Notes: generated from the letters alone by a model not told the origin. DNA of 64,000 bases from Actinospica robiniae DSM 44927 (GCF_000504285.1 NZ_KI632511.1:8476154-8540153), one strand, 5' to 3'. Positions 46,479 to 55,182 are shown, numbered from the stretch's first letter. Program-made: numbers and translations.

Positions 46479-47600
46479 GTGAGGGTCTTCATCAGCAGCG
46501 TGCGAAAGGGCTTGGAGGAGGAGCGCGATTCCCTTCCTGGCTTGATCACTGCGCTGGGCTATACGCCGGTGCGCTTTGAGGACTTCTCGGCTCAGGCAAC
46601 GCCGAGCAGAGAGGCGTGCTTGCACGCTCTTGAGTCGTCAGACGTCTGCCTGGTGCTGCTGGGTCCAAACTACGGTCATGTTTTTCCAGAGACTGGGCAG
46701 TCAGCCACTCACGACGAATGGGTGCACGCCCAGAAGTTAGGGATGCCGCGACTCGTTTACCGCAAGACCGGGGTGATGTTCGAGCCCGAGCAGCACGAGT
46801 TCACTCGACTCGTCGAAGCATACGCCACAGGTCTGTTCCGGGATTCGTTTCGGAACACTTCAGAACTCCAGGTCAAGGTTGTCCAAGCGCTACGCGAGTT
46901 GAGTTCAAAGCCGTCCGTCTTGGAATTTAAGCGGTTGACTTATTCGCCCGTCGTGAGCTGGATCGCGGACGCCAACGGAGAAAACTCCTCCAGTATCAGC
47001 CAAGGGGCGCTGCTCGAAGTTCACATTCTGCCTCTGGATCGCCACGGGTACTCTGCTCGCGAAATGGAGCTGTTCACTGAATCGCTGACAAACCGGGTTC
47101 GAGGGACCCGCTATATCAGCGACGACGTCGCACTCCGCGTCTCCAAATCTAGAGACCATGCGGTTGTCAACATCGAGAGCGGTCGGCGACCAGCATGGGA
47201 CAAGCCCCAGACCTGGAGGATCGTGGAAGTACGGCTGTATGGAACCGGCCAGATCTCGGTCAGGGCCACTCTTCCAAGGGACCAGATGGGCTCAATTCTA
47301 GACACCGAGGCATTGCCGAAGCAGATCGCTGAAATGCTACGTTTGGCGGGGGCGCTGGGCATTATCCAACAGGAGCATGTAGCTGTGGCGGTTGGTGTGT
47401 CACCCAATTCGCTCATCAGCGTCGACACTTTTGATCCGAATCGCTCGCGATCTCGCGCCCAACCCTTGGGTTTTGGCCGTCAGCTTGGCATGCTACGTAC
47501 TGAACCGGACGAGGCTGTCAGCCTGGCTGCTTTGGGGAATGGAGCCGACGAAGCCGCCGACAGCCTCGCCCGGGTCCTGTTTGCCCAGATCGCGACATAG
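46479..47600 (+). CDS. DUF4062 (TIR-like) domain protein
   Basis: This 373-residue protein has a DUF4062 domain at the N-terminus (residues 1-90): VFISSVRKGLEEERDSL, then EACLHALESSDVCLVLLGPN and GQSATHDEWVHAQKLG. DUF4062 is related to TIR/nucleotide-binding folds and recurs in predicted defence and NLR proteins. The remaining 230 residues are unrecognised (ALLEVHILPLDRHGYSARE; QTWRIVEVRLYGTGQ). GTG 46479 is chosen because the domain begins exactly there, with GGAG 10 bases upstream. It is divergently paired with the SLATT-like gene, so a sensor/effector pair is likely by inference. Confidence 0.8.
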   Translation: MRVFISSVRKGLEEERDSLPGLITALGYTPVRFEDFSAQATPSREACLHALESSDVCLVLLGPNYGHVFPETGQSATHDEWVHAQKLGMPRLVYRKTGVMFEPEQHEFTRLVEAYATGLFRDSFRNTSELQVKVVQALRELSSKPSVLEFKRLTYSPVVSWIADANGENSSSISQGALLEVHILPLDRHGYSAREMELFTESLTNRVRGTRYISDDVALRVSKSRDHAVVNIESGRRPAWDKPQTWRIVEVRLYGTGQISVRATLPRDQMGSILDTEALPKQIAEMLRLAGALGIIQQEHVAVAVGVSPNSLISVDTFDPNRSRSRAQPLGFGRQLGMLRTEPDEAVSLAALGNGADEAADSLARVLFAQIAT

Positions 47601-47694
47601 CGGGGAGTCGGACGGCCACGTTCAGGTCAAACGCAACTTGAACGAACCGTTACCGGAAGGATCCTTCACCTGGCTGAGGCGAAGCGACGCTACA

Positions 47695-47739
47695 CGGCGT
47701 CGGGTCGGGACTGCGTCTACGTCCCGGCCCGACGCCGTG
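47695..47739 (+). terminator. Hairpin terminator after the DUF4062 gene
   Basis: ACGGCGTCGGGTCGGGA (47695-47711) pairs with 47723-47739 in all 17 positions with one T-G wobble, around an 11-nt loop. It lies 95 bp after the stop of the DUF4062 gene. Confidence 0.7.
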
Positions 47740-48301
47740 CTCTCAACGGGCTACAAGCCTCACTCGCTGCAAACTGGCGCACTGCCGACCGTCCACGCCG
47801 TCGTCGACCCCGTCCACCGACTCGAGCGGAGGCCGAAACTTCTCGGTCAGATCGTGGATGCCTCCGCGATCGTTTACCGCTTGAGGGCACCGAGTTCGTC
47901 GTCACGGCAATCGGCAAGGACCAGGGGAGGCTCGCTGTCGGCAAGCAGGTTACGGCCGACTTCCCGGTCGGCTGCACACTGCGAACGTCGAGTGACGAGG
48001 GACCCAGGAATCAGCGCGGCGTGCGTGAGCCGGCGCTCGGGCACGGCCAGGACGCACGCGTGGGCGTCTGCCGGCTCGGCATTCCCAATCGTGGTCACCG
48101 CCCGGCCTCGCGCGGCGCCCACCGCGCCGTGCGCACCACCGGCGCAAGCATTTCCAGCAGGTCTGTTCATGCGACGTTGTTCTCTGCGATCGAGTCCGGA
48201 GAGTGCGCTCGTGCGCGAACACCACGTTTCACTGCGGACTGTCAGGGCTATGTATCACTTCGGCCACCGTCCGTGAGCGAGGTGGTGGGGAGGGGCATCG
48301 G
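47740..48301. other. Stretch without a supported gene
   Basis: Open frames exist on both strands, as expected at this GC content, but none has a good start or a recognisable product. A plus-strand segment near 47886-47970 (EGTEFVVTAIGKDQGRLAVG) reads somewhat like coding sequence and could be a remnant. The end of the stretch carries GGGGAGGGG, the ribosome site of the next gene. Confidence 0.4.
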
Positions 48302-48802
48302 GTGGATGGCTCGAGCTGGCAGAAGGAACAGATCAGCAAGGCGTACGTGCTCGCCGTCGCCACCGAGGCCGGTGCGACCCTCGCGGACTGGAACGTCGAC
48401 AAGGATGGCGTCGATGTCACCCTCCGCCGCGGACAGCTGATGGTCGACTTGCAGCTCAAGTGCACTGGCTCGGCGCGAGTGAGCGGCGGGGACTACACTT
48501 TCGACCTCGATGTGCCGACTTTCGTCAAGCTCACCGATCCTGATCGTTCGGCCCCGGCCTATCTGTGCTTGCTGGTCGTTCCCAAGGCACTGCGGGCGTG
48601 GCTTCAGCATCACCCCGAGGCCCTGCTACTACGATGCCATGGCTACTGGGCCGGCATGCGAAGCGATCACGCTCCGCGTGGCAACGCCACCACCGCGGTC
48701 CGACTGCCGCGCGCCAACCGCCTTGACAGGACCGCCCTAGACCATATGTTCGAAGAATCGAGGAGAATGGTCCGCGGTCATTCCGGTCAGGGAGGTGGAT
48801 GA
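48302..48802 (+). CDS. DUF4365-type nuclease-like protein
   Basis: This 166-residue protein starts at GTG 48302, 6 bases after GGGGAGGGG. It begins SSWQKEQISKAYVLAVATEA, the usual start of DUF4365. The strand pattern DKDGVDVTL then VDLQLKCT supplies the D...QxK residues of a PD-(D/E)XK-like fold. DUF4365 proteins are common in defence islands, and cleavage of nucleic acid is predicted. Its TGA overlaps an ATG and lies directly before the GTG of the next gene, so the two form a coupled operon. Confidence 0.75.
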   Translation: MDGSSWQKEQISKAYVLAVATEAGATLADWNVDKDGVDVTLRRGQLMVDLQLKCTGSARVSGGDYTFDLDVPTFVKLTDPDRSAPAYLCLLVVPKALRAWLQHHPEALLLRCHGYWAGMRSDHAPRGNATTAVRLPRANRLDRTALDHMFEESRRMVRGHSGQGGG

Positions 48803-49939
48803 GTGCCAGCACCCGCCGCACCCGATAGCCTCGAGACGCTCGCCTACCTCAAGAACACCGGATGGCACCCCGTCAGCCGCAGCCGCGTGGCTGAGTACTG
48901 GGCATATCCGGGCCGCGAGGGCGTCGAGGTCCTCGTCCCGATGATTAGGACCGCCTCGGACTACGACAAGCGCTTCCGGCTGCTCACCGGCGATCTCGCA
49001 CGCTTCGAGCGGCGTGAACCGGAACGCGTCCGCGAGGACATCACGCTCGTCTTCGACGATGTTACTCAGCTGCGGGCTCAAGGTAGCGAGACGGACGGAT
49101 CCATTCCGCTCCAGACCGGTATCAGTGTGTTCAACTCGGCCAAGAAGTTGATCGTGGCAGCTGCCGCGGCAACACTGCGACGGCAGTCCTACATCAAGCG
49201 CACGCCAGCGCGGGCTCGGGAACACGCAAGCCGTGTGCGACTCGGCCACACGCGACGCGGCTCCTACATCGTCCCGATCATCAGCAAGGCCCGTCCACCG
49301 GAGTACCAGCCGGACGCGGGCATGATTCCGATCGACCCGGAGATCGAGGAGTCCCTTTTCGACCGAAGGGTCGTGGTCACGTTGTCCCGCGCCCTTGGGA
49401 CGCTTCAGGAACTGGCTGTGGTGCGCGGCTCGGCGCCGCGCCCCTCCGAGGTGACCGACGCCGTCGGTGAAGGGGTTTCCTATGAGCTGTGCAAGGCGAT
49501 CACCGACGTCCTAGTCCCGCGTGAACTCGACGAGGTCGATGTCGAGTTCCAATGGGCTCTGGGTGTCGGCAGGCCCGTCGCGCCGGTCGAGGCCGTGAGC
49601 TTCCCGGCAGAGGCACTCGGTCCTCTCAGCGAGATCGCCGGACGCCTCAAGACCATGCCGCAGGAGCGGCAGGACGTCATCTTCGGCGTCGTCGAGGACC
49701 TGCACGACAGCGAGTCCGAGCCGGACACCGTGATCGGTGTCAGGGCGCTCGTTGACAGCCGGGTCCGCATGGTCTGGGTCACCCTGGACAAGCAGTCGTA
49801 CCGCGTCGCGCTTAGGTGTCACGCGAACCGGCAGCGCGTCGTCGTACGGGGAACGCTTCGCACGCCGCCCAACCGAAGGGCGACCATGACACCCACCTAC
49901 TTCGGGCCCGAGGGCACCATCGATTCGCCGGGCACTTAA
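48803..49939 (+). CDS. Hypothetical protein, partner of the DUF4365 gene
   Basis: This soluble 378-residue protein is not recognised. The start is GTG 48803, directly after the preceding TGA, with GGAGG at 48791; the first residues are MPAPAAPDSLETLAYLKNTG. Visible features are GREGVEVLVPMIRTASDYDK, a basic middle (ARAREHASRVRLGHTRRGSY) and a C-terminal beta-rich part with RVRMVWVTLDKQSYRVALR. Coupling to a nuclease-like gene suggests a two-component system in which this is the sensor, regulator or antidote. No function is assigned. Confidence 0.65.
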   Translation: MPAPAAPDSLETLAYLKNTGWHPVSRSRVAEYWAYPGREGVEVLVPMIRTASDYDKRFRLLTGDLARFERREPERVREDITLVFDDVTQLRAQGSETDGSIPLQTGISVFNSAKKLIVAAAAATLRRQSYIKRTPARAREHASRVRLGHTRRGSYIVPIISKARPPEYQPDAGMIPIDPEIEESLFDRRVVVTLSRALGTLQELAVVRGSAPRPSEVTDAVGEGVSYELCKAITDVLVPRELDEVDVEFQWALGVGRPVAPVEAVSFPAEALGPLSEIAGRLKTMPQERQDVIFGVVEDLHDSESEPDTVIGVRALVDSRVRMVWVTLDKQSYRVALRCHANRQRVVVRGTLRTPPNRRATMTPTYFGPEGTIDSPGT

Positions 49940-50691
49940 GAAGACCCCGATCGATCGCTGGGCGAGCGGGCGGATTCCCGCCGACGGCGTCCGGCGTCGC
50001 GCAGACTCGGCCGCACGCTAAGTTCCTCACCTGGAAGGTTCCCGCCGTGTGCGGTCTCCTTCTCGACCGGGATGAAGGCCCTGGCACCGCGGAAGGCGAG
50101 CAACACGCGGTCTGGGGCGGCCCGTCGGCTCACCGGCTCTCGCCGCGCACGACATCGACCGGGCCGGCGGTGTGCTCGTCCAGGAGTGCGCGGGCCTGGC
50201 CGTACGACAGAGCCGCCGACGGACCACCATGTCAGCTGAGCACGGGCATCCCAGATGCGGCGCGATCACGAGTTAGCAGTGCCGACCCGACCTGGTGGTT
50301 CTCATAGAGAACTCGCCAGGCTTGCGCTCTACCGACGCACGATCGCGTGGGCGCTACTCTGTGACCATGGGGTGTACCCAGGACGATGGATGCAACGCGG
50401 CGGCTCGGGCTCAACGCGGTCGGCGCTACGCGCTGTCGTGCTGCCGTTATGCCATGGTGGTGTTCCCTCGTGCAGTCTGGCCAGAACGGCGGAAGGCCGA
50501 GCGTGATCATCTCATCACGGCTTCGAGCGGACTGATCGGCCCCATCCGGCACTCGACAACCCGTAATGGCACAGTCCGGCACGCGTGCCAAGTCGTGCCG
50601 TTCGCTGTCGCCGAGTGCCGGATGGTACCGGGCGGTGTCGCATCGTCCCGGGGAGCCTTCCTGACGGATCAGCACGCGACGGACTCAGGCG
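49940..50691. other. Gene-poor stretch with short coding scraps and degenerate repeats
   Basis: The minus strand around 50133-50040 reads APDRVLLAFRGARAFIPVEK, and around 50215-50145 SYGQARALLDEHTAGPVDVV ending in TGA. Both look like coding scraps without complete genes. The plus strand at 50305-50350 reads RLALYRRTIAWALLCDHG. From about 50535 on, short motifs such as CCGGCAC and TGGCACAGTCCGGCAC recur, as in 52.9-53.3 kb. No complete gene is claimed. Confidence 0.45.
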
Positions 50692-50699
50692 GACGGATT
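50692..50699. repeat. 8-bp target duplication of the IS66 element, left copy
   Basis: GACGGATT directly precedes the left inverted repeat and is repeated exactly at 52252-52259 after the right one. Eight bases is the characteristic IS66 duplication length. Confidence 0.9.
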
Positions 50700-52251
50700 G
50701 TGACAGGTTTGGGTGCTTGATCGACCCGGCTGGTTGACGGCCTGTCAGGATACTGTGATCATTGGTCGGGTGACCGCGTCGGAGCAGCCTTCGTATGAGG
50801 AGTTGCTGGCCGAGAACGCAGCGTTGAGGTCCGCGGTGGCCGAGTTGTCGGGCGTGGTCGAGGTGCTGCGCAGCCAGGTCGAGGCGCTCAAAGCGCAGTT
50901 GTCGGCGAACTCGCGCAACTCCTCGAAGCCGCCGTCCTCGGACGGGTTGGCCAAGCCGTCGCCCAAGTCGCTGCGCGGGCGCTCCGGGCGCAAGCCCGGG
51001 AGGCCGAAGGGCGGCCCGGGGCTCACCCTCGATCTGGTGGCCGAGCCGGACCGGGTCATACGCCACCGCCCGGGCTCGTGCGCGGGCTGCGGGAGTGCGC
51101 TACGCGATGCCGCGCCGGTCGCGCTCGAACGTCGGCAGGTCTTCGACGTTCCCGCAGCGGCGGTCACGGTGACCGAGCACCGAGTGGTCTCGTGCCGGTG
51201 CGCCTGCGGGACGGTCACGGCCGGCGCGGCTCCCGCGTACGCGTCGAAGACCGTGCAGTACGGGCCACGGATCACCGGGATCGCCGTGTACCTCCTGCAC
51301 GGACAGTTCCTCTCGAGGGCCCGCACCGCCCAAGCCCTCTCGGACCTGTTCGGCCTGACCCTGGTGCCCTCGACCATCGGCGCGATGGTCAAACGTGTCG
51401 TGCGGCCGCTCGGCCCGGTGCTCGAACGGGTCCGCACGGCGATCGCGGGTGCGCCGTTGGCGTTCTTCGACGAGACCGGGATGCGGGTTGCCGGCGCGTG
51501 CCACTGGCTGCACTCGGCGTCCACCACCCGATTCAGCCTGCTCACGGTGCACCGTCGGCGCGGGCGTGAGGGCAGCGACGCGGCAGGGGTGCTGCCGAGT
51601 TTCATCGGGATCGCGGTGCACGACGCCTGGGCGCCGTACGACACCTACACCGGCGCCACCCACGCACTGTGCAACGCCCACCTGCTGCGGGAACTGCTCG
51701 CGGTCACCGAAACCGGACGCGATGCGGACAAGGCGTGGGCCACCGCGGCGATCGAGACGCTCCTCGCGCTCAAAGCAGCACTCGAACGCGCCGTGCACGA
51801 CGCCGGCGGCGGTCCGGTCGAGGTCGACACCGCCGGGTTCCACACCGCCCGGCTCACGCAGATCGCCGCACACGGGATCGAGAGCACCGCGCAACGCGAG
51901 ACCACGCTGGTCCGCAAGCACCACGCCCTGGCCGTGCGCCTGCATGCCCGGATCGAAGACTACGTGCGCTACGCGCGTCACCCAGAGTTCGGGATGTTCT
52001 TCGACAACAATCCGGCCGAGCGCGAGATCCGGATGCCGAAGAACCGCATCAAGATCTCCGGGAGCATGCGGACCCTGACCGGAGCACGCGAGTTCGCCGC
52101 GATCCGCTCCTACACCGCCACCGCCGCCAAACACGGCCTCGGTGTTCTCGACGTGCTGATCCAGGCCGCCGAAAGCCAACCCTGGACCCCACAGACGACC
52201 TGACGGCCACCCAGCATCACGGTTGCCAGCTCACCAACCCAAACCAGTCAC
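50700..52251 (+). mobile_element. IS66-family element (single-gene type)
   Basis: The element is 1552 bp, bounded by inverted ends (GTGACAGGTTTGGGT at 50700-50714; inverse ACCCAAACCAGTCAC at 52237-52251; 14 of 15 match). An exact 8-bp duplication GACGGATT is on both sides. It carries only the large transposase gene and no tnpA/tnpB, as in the ISBst12-like branch. Perfect duplication and an intact gene indicate recent insertion. Confidence 0.92.
50770..52203 (+). CDS. IS66-family transposase
   Basis: This transposase has about 477 residues. A coiled-coil leader (EELLAENAALRSAVAELSG) is followed by KPPSSDGLAKPSPKSLRGRS, a Cys-rich zinc-finger-like segment (CAGCGSAL ... CRCACGTV) and the DDE domain. 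DDE residues are visible in FFDETGMRV, VHDAWAPYD and the terminal DNNPAEREIRMPK. The frame is open to 50713, inside the left inverted repeat; GTG 50770 (MTASEQPSYEELL) fits the family start better. The gene is complete. Confidence 0.93.
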   Translation: MTASEQPSYEELLAENAALRSAVAELSGVVEVLRSQVEALKAQLSANSRNSSKPPSSDGLAKPSPKSLRGRSGRKPGRPKGGPGLTLDLVAEPDRVIRHRPGSCAGCGSALRDAAPVALERRQVFDVPAAAVTVTEHRVVSCRCACGTVTAGAAPAYASKTVQYGPRITGIAVYLLHGQFLSRARTAQALSDLFGLTLVPSTIGAMVKRVVRPLGPVLERVRTAIAGAPLAFFDETGMRVAGACHWLHSASTTRFSLLTVHRRRGREGSDAAGVLPSFIGIAVHDAWAPYDTYTGATHALCNAHLLRELLAVTETGRDADKAWATAAIETLLALKAALERAVHDAGGGPVEVDTAGFHTARLTQIAAHGIESTAQRETTLVRKHHALAVRLHARIEDYVRYARHPEFGMFFDNNPAEREIRMPKNRIKISGSMRTLTGAREFAAIRSYTATAAKHGLGVLDVLIQAAESQPWTPQTT

Positions 52252-52259
52252 GACGGATT
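52252..52259. repeat. 8-bp target duplication of the IS66 element, right copy
   Basis: An exact second copy of GACGGATT, immediately outside the right inverted repeat. Confidence 0.9.
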
Positions 52260-52447
52260 TACACTATCCGGACGGTGGCGGCAGCAGACGGACGCGCGCC
52301 GAGCCGAGATCTGACGGTAGCTCAGCGAACCCTGACGGCTCATCCACGATGTTCGCCTTACGGCAGGGGCTTGATGGTTGAATCTGCCTGTTCGGCGCCG
52401 GATATGTCCGTTGTGGGGCATGCGCTGGCGGCGCGTGGATCCGAGCC

Positions 52448-52470
52448 GATGGCGAGCGAATGGCGAGCGG
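52448..52470 (+). repeat. 23-bp direct repeat, left copy
   Basis: The 23-bp unit (beginning GATGGCGAGCGA and containing ATGGCGAGCG twice) is present identically at 52762-52784. The two copies lie on either side of the tRNA-derived attachment sequence, 144 bp before and about 100 bp after it. They are possible binding sites for integrase or an excision factor. Confidence 0.7.
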
Positions 52471-52613
52471 GCCACGTCCGGACTATCCGACACGCGTCGG
52501 CGCGATCCGAATTTGTACGGACGGTGGCGGACTCGTATCATCAAGGGTGGGTGGACGATCCGGTACTGGGTGACACGTACTGGTATAGACTGGCATAGAG
52601 CGACATTGATATC

Positions 52614-52661
52614 AGGGGGCTCATAATCCTCCGGTCGTGGGTTCGAGCCCCACCCGCCCCA
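52614..52661 (+). other. 3' half of tRNA-Met(CAU); probable attachment site
   Basis: The sequence holds the anticodon stem and loop CTCATAA (52620-52626, anticodon CAT), the variable loop, a perfect T-arm (GTGGG TTCGAGC CCCAC) and the acceptor strand CCGCCCC with discriminator A at 52661. The 5' half (expected to begin GGGGCGG) is absent; the bases before GGGGG do not fit a tRNA. A partial 3' tRNA end in plus orientation is what is left at the far end of an element that integrated into a tRNA gene located to the left. The intact tRNA would lie outside the window. Confidence 0.8.
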
Positions 52662-52761
52662 CCGAGGTTGGACATCCAACTACGCCGATGAGCTGCGGAA
52701 ACGCGCAAATTCGACTGAATGGTCGAACCTCTCGACGCCTCGTCAGCCCCATTTTCACCCG

Positions 52762-52784
52762 GATGGCGAGCGAATGGCGAGCGG
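52762..52784 (+). repeat. 23-bp direct repeat, right copy
   Basis: An exact second copy of the 23-bp unit at 52448-52470. Confidence 0.7.
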
Positions 52785-53400
52785 CCGCGGGCCGACACTC
52801 TTTGTCAATACTCGGTTATAGCCGACAGTATCCGTGCGATCACGGTTTGCGTTTGCCCGTAGTCGGCGCCGCCGATGTCTTCGCCGGAATTTCACGGCGT
52901 CCGGATCATTACGGTCCGTGTCATGTGATGCGGTGCAGTATCGGATCGTGTCAGATGGTGCCAACGGATGTCGCCGGTAGTGGCGTGCCGATTTTCGCCG
53001 GATGGTGATGGGCGATGCCATCTGAAGCCGACGAGTGCCGTCGGGTGCCATCGAGTCCGCTCTCGGAGCGCGGCGCACTGGCCGTGCCTGATCGTCATCG
53101 GTCGACCGCATCCGTCATGGGGCAACACCCGGTGGCACGCCGCGGGATGTCCCGGCACCATCCGGCAGGATCTGACATTGCCCGTACTCAGGCGGACGAT
53201 CTGGGATTTGTTGTGGGCTCCGGGCTGTGGGGAAGCGTCATTGTGGCACGGAACGGCACCGTCCGGCCCGTGTAGGCAGCCAATGGCATCCGTTGGCACG
53301 GACCGGCATCATCCGGCATCGCGGCCGGGTGCTGACCGAGGATCGCGACATGCCGACAAGGATACGGGCGCCTCCGGGACAAGTGGGGACGCATCAGTTT
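52785..53400. repeat. Non-coding tract of short degenerate repeats
   Basis: No gene is supported. Variants of a GGCAC-CGGCA(C/T)C-TCCGGC motif recur: 53143-53166, 53244-53267 (TGGCACGGAACGGCACCGTC) and 53294-53317 (TGGCACGGACCGGCATCATC), with looser copies around 52950-53090. The last two agree at 21 of 24 positions. The same motif family occurs before the IS66 element at about 50535-50640, so the IS66 and the attachment site lie within this tract. The repeats could be a relic origin, partition or recombination region. Confidence 0.55.
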
Positions 53401-53499
53401 GAGCCAGGAGGAGCCGGCGTAGGACACGGTTGCGCGGTTGGCAGTCCGAGGAGTCCGAGCAGCCCGATGCAGATCAATCAGCGACCGTCGGGTCTGTGC

Positions 53500-53650
53500 G
53501 AGCAAAGTCGCCTCGACCCTGGCTGACAGCAAGTGGCCTCCGATGACGCGGCCACTCTCGACGGTTCGAGTCCTGAGCAGGGAGCTTTGCAAGGATGTCA
53601 ACCGCTTTGATGGGCAGGGCAGGATCACCGCCAGGTCGAGCAGGCTCAGC
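53500..53650 (-). pseudogene. Fused scraps of a second XRE/PCC gene pair
   Basis: The segment 53515-53570 matches the C-terminal part of the PCC-domain gene (here VESGRVIGGHLLSARVE; intact VENGRVVGGHLLSARVE at 55612-55944). The segment 53575-53620 matches the XRE gene (here ILAKLPAQDSN; intact ILAKLPAQDAN). The two are in different frames and joined by a deletion that removed most of both genes. The stretch 53650-53858 shows nothing recognisable. Confidence 0.7.
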
Positions 53651-54251
53651 CGGCGCCGGGCGCTGGCACTCGTCGCGCAGCAAGGAAGCGGCAATTGGCT
53701 CGTACGTTCGCGCCGTGCCCGCAGACCAGACTGGCGATCGCTGCGATCTTCACGACGCGGGAAGATCGCGAGTGAGTGGTGGGTTCAGGGCACCAGGCAG
53801 GCGAGAATCTCATGGGCGAGCAAAGCACCGCTGGCAGCGATGATGGCGCGTCGCCCATTCATTGCGCGGAAATGTCCTCGAGGCTGTCGAGGTCGTAGTC
53901 GAGGGAGAGTTCCTTACCATCGAGGTCGATCACGACACTGCCAGCCGCGTGCAGGATGTAGTGGCCTGGAGAAAGGTCCCAGATGGCGAAGCCCTTGGCG
54001 AACTCGATGGTGCCGTCGGTCTGGCCAGAGACGACGTGGCAGAGACTGGTGGAGCCGAAGTCGACGCCGATGCGTCCTTGAGCGCGCACGGCGCCGAGCT
54101 CGCGGGCGGAAGTGACGCGCTTCGACGAAGCTACATTCCGTGCTACTTCCGCGGGCCGAGCGGTATGATTCTCGCGCTCGCCGAGCGGCTGAGTTAGGGC
54201 CTGTTTTGGAAGGGTGCTGCGTCGTTCGTGCCGTGCCGGGATGATCTCGGT

Positions 54252-55121
54252 GTGGCGCGAGGGGACTTGAGCGATGCGCAGTGGGCGGCGCTGAAGCCGC
54301 TGTTGCCGGTGGCGGCGACAGGCAGGCCGGCGATGTTCCAGCGCAGACTGATCGACGGGGTGCGCTACCGCGTGCGCACCGGCGTTCCCTGGCGCGACCT
54401 GCCTGAGGAGTACGGGCCCTGGCAGACGGTCTACGGCCTGTTTCGCCGCTGGCAGCGCGAAGGCGTATGGGCAATGCTACTCACCAGGCTGCAGGCCGCG
54501 GCGGATGCCGCAGGGCGGATCAGCTGGGACGTCTCGGTGGACTCGACCGTGTGCAGGGCCCACCAGCACGCCGCCGGCGCCCGGCGCGACGGTGCGGCGC
54601 AGCGACAACCGCCCGGCGGTGTACAACTCGAACCCGCCGACCATGGCCTCGGGCGGTCCCGCGGTGGACTGACCACCAAGATCCACCTGGTGTGCGAGCA
54701 CGGACAACGACCGCTGGCGCTGATCGTGACGGCAGGCCAGCGCGGGGACAGCCCTCAGTTCGTCCCCGTGCTCGAGGCGATCAGGGTGCCCAGGCCCGGT
54801 CCTGGCCGTCCCCGGACCCGGCCGGACCGGGTGCGCGCCGACAAGGCGTACTGCTCCAGCGCGAACCGGGCCTATCTACGCCGTCGCGGCATCCGCGCCA
54901 CCATCCCCGAGCGGCGCGACCAGGTCGCCGGGCGCAAGCGGCGCGGGCGTGTCGGAGGCCGACCCCCGCACTTCGACCGCGAGGACTACAAGCTGCGCCA
55001 CGCGGTCGAATGCGGCATCAACCGGCTCAAGCGCAACCGCGCGGTGGCCACCCGCTACGACAAGCTCGCCGTCCGATTCCAGGCCGCGGTCACGGTCGCC
55101 GCGCTGGCCGAATGGCTGTGA
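54252..55121 (+). CDS. IS5-family transposase
   Basis: This 289-residue transposase of the IS427/DUF4096 branch starts ARGDLSDAQWAALKPLLP, then RVRTGVPWRDLPEEYGPW. The DDE catalytic domain has the first Asp in SVDSTVCRAHQHA, the second in ADKAYCSSANR and a Glu in HAVECGINRLKRNRAVATRY. The gene is complete. GTG 54252 is preferred over 54228 because the family sequence begins there. Confidence 0.93.
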   Translation: MARGDLSDAQWAALKPLLPVAATGRPAMFQRRLIDGVRYRVRTGVPWRDLPEEYGPWQTVYGLFRRWQREGVWAMLLTRLQAAADAAGRISWDVSVDSTVCRAHQHAAGARRDGAAQRQPPGGVQLEPADHGLGRSRGGLTTKIHLVCEHGQRPLALIVTAGQRGDSPQFVPVLEAIRVPRPGPGRPRTRPDRVRADKAYCSSANRAYLRRRGIRATIPERRDQVAGRKRRGRVGGRPPHFDREDYKLRHAVECGINRLKRNRAVATRYDKLAVRFQAAVTVAALAEWL

Positions 55122-55182
55122 TCAACCATCCGCACCTGCCATGCTGGAGCCCGTTGCGTTACCTGAGCATGGGGGAAGAGCG

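Noticed and set aside
47392-48276. A 294-codon plus-strand frame after the DUF4062 gene
   Set aside because: It starts inside the DUF4062 gene, crosses its terminator and has a composition typical of shadow frames.
52560-52661. A complete tRNA gene
   Set aside because: The 5' acceptor strand, D-arm and half of the fold are missing; only the anticodon arm to the 3' end is present.
52248-52798. Minus-strand frames with WGSNPRPEDYEP- and GGARTHDRRIMS-type sequences
   Set aside because: These are the well-known false proteins produced by translating tRNA 3' ends; the DNA here is the tRNA-Met fragment.
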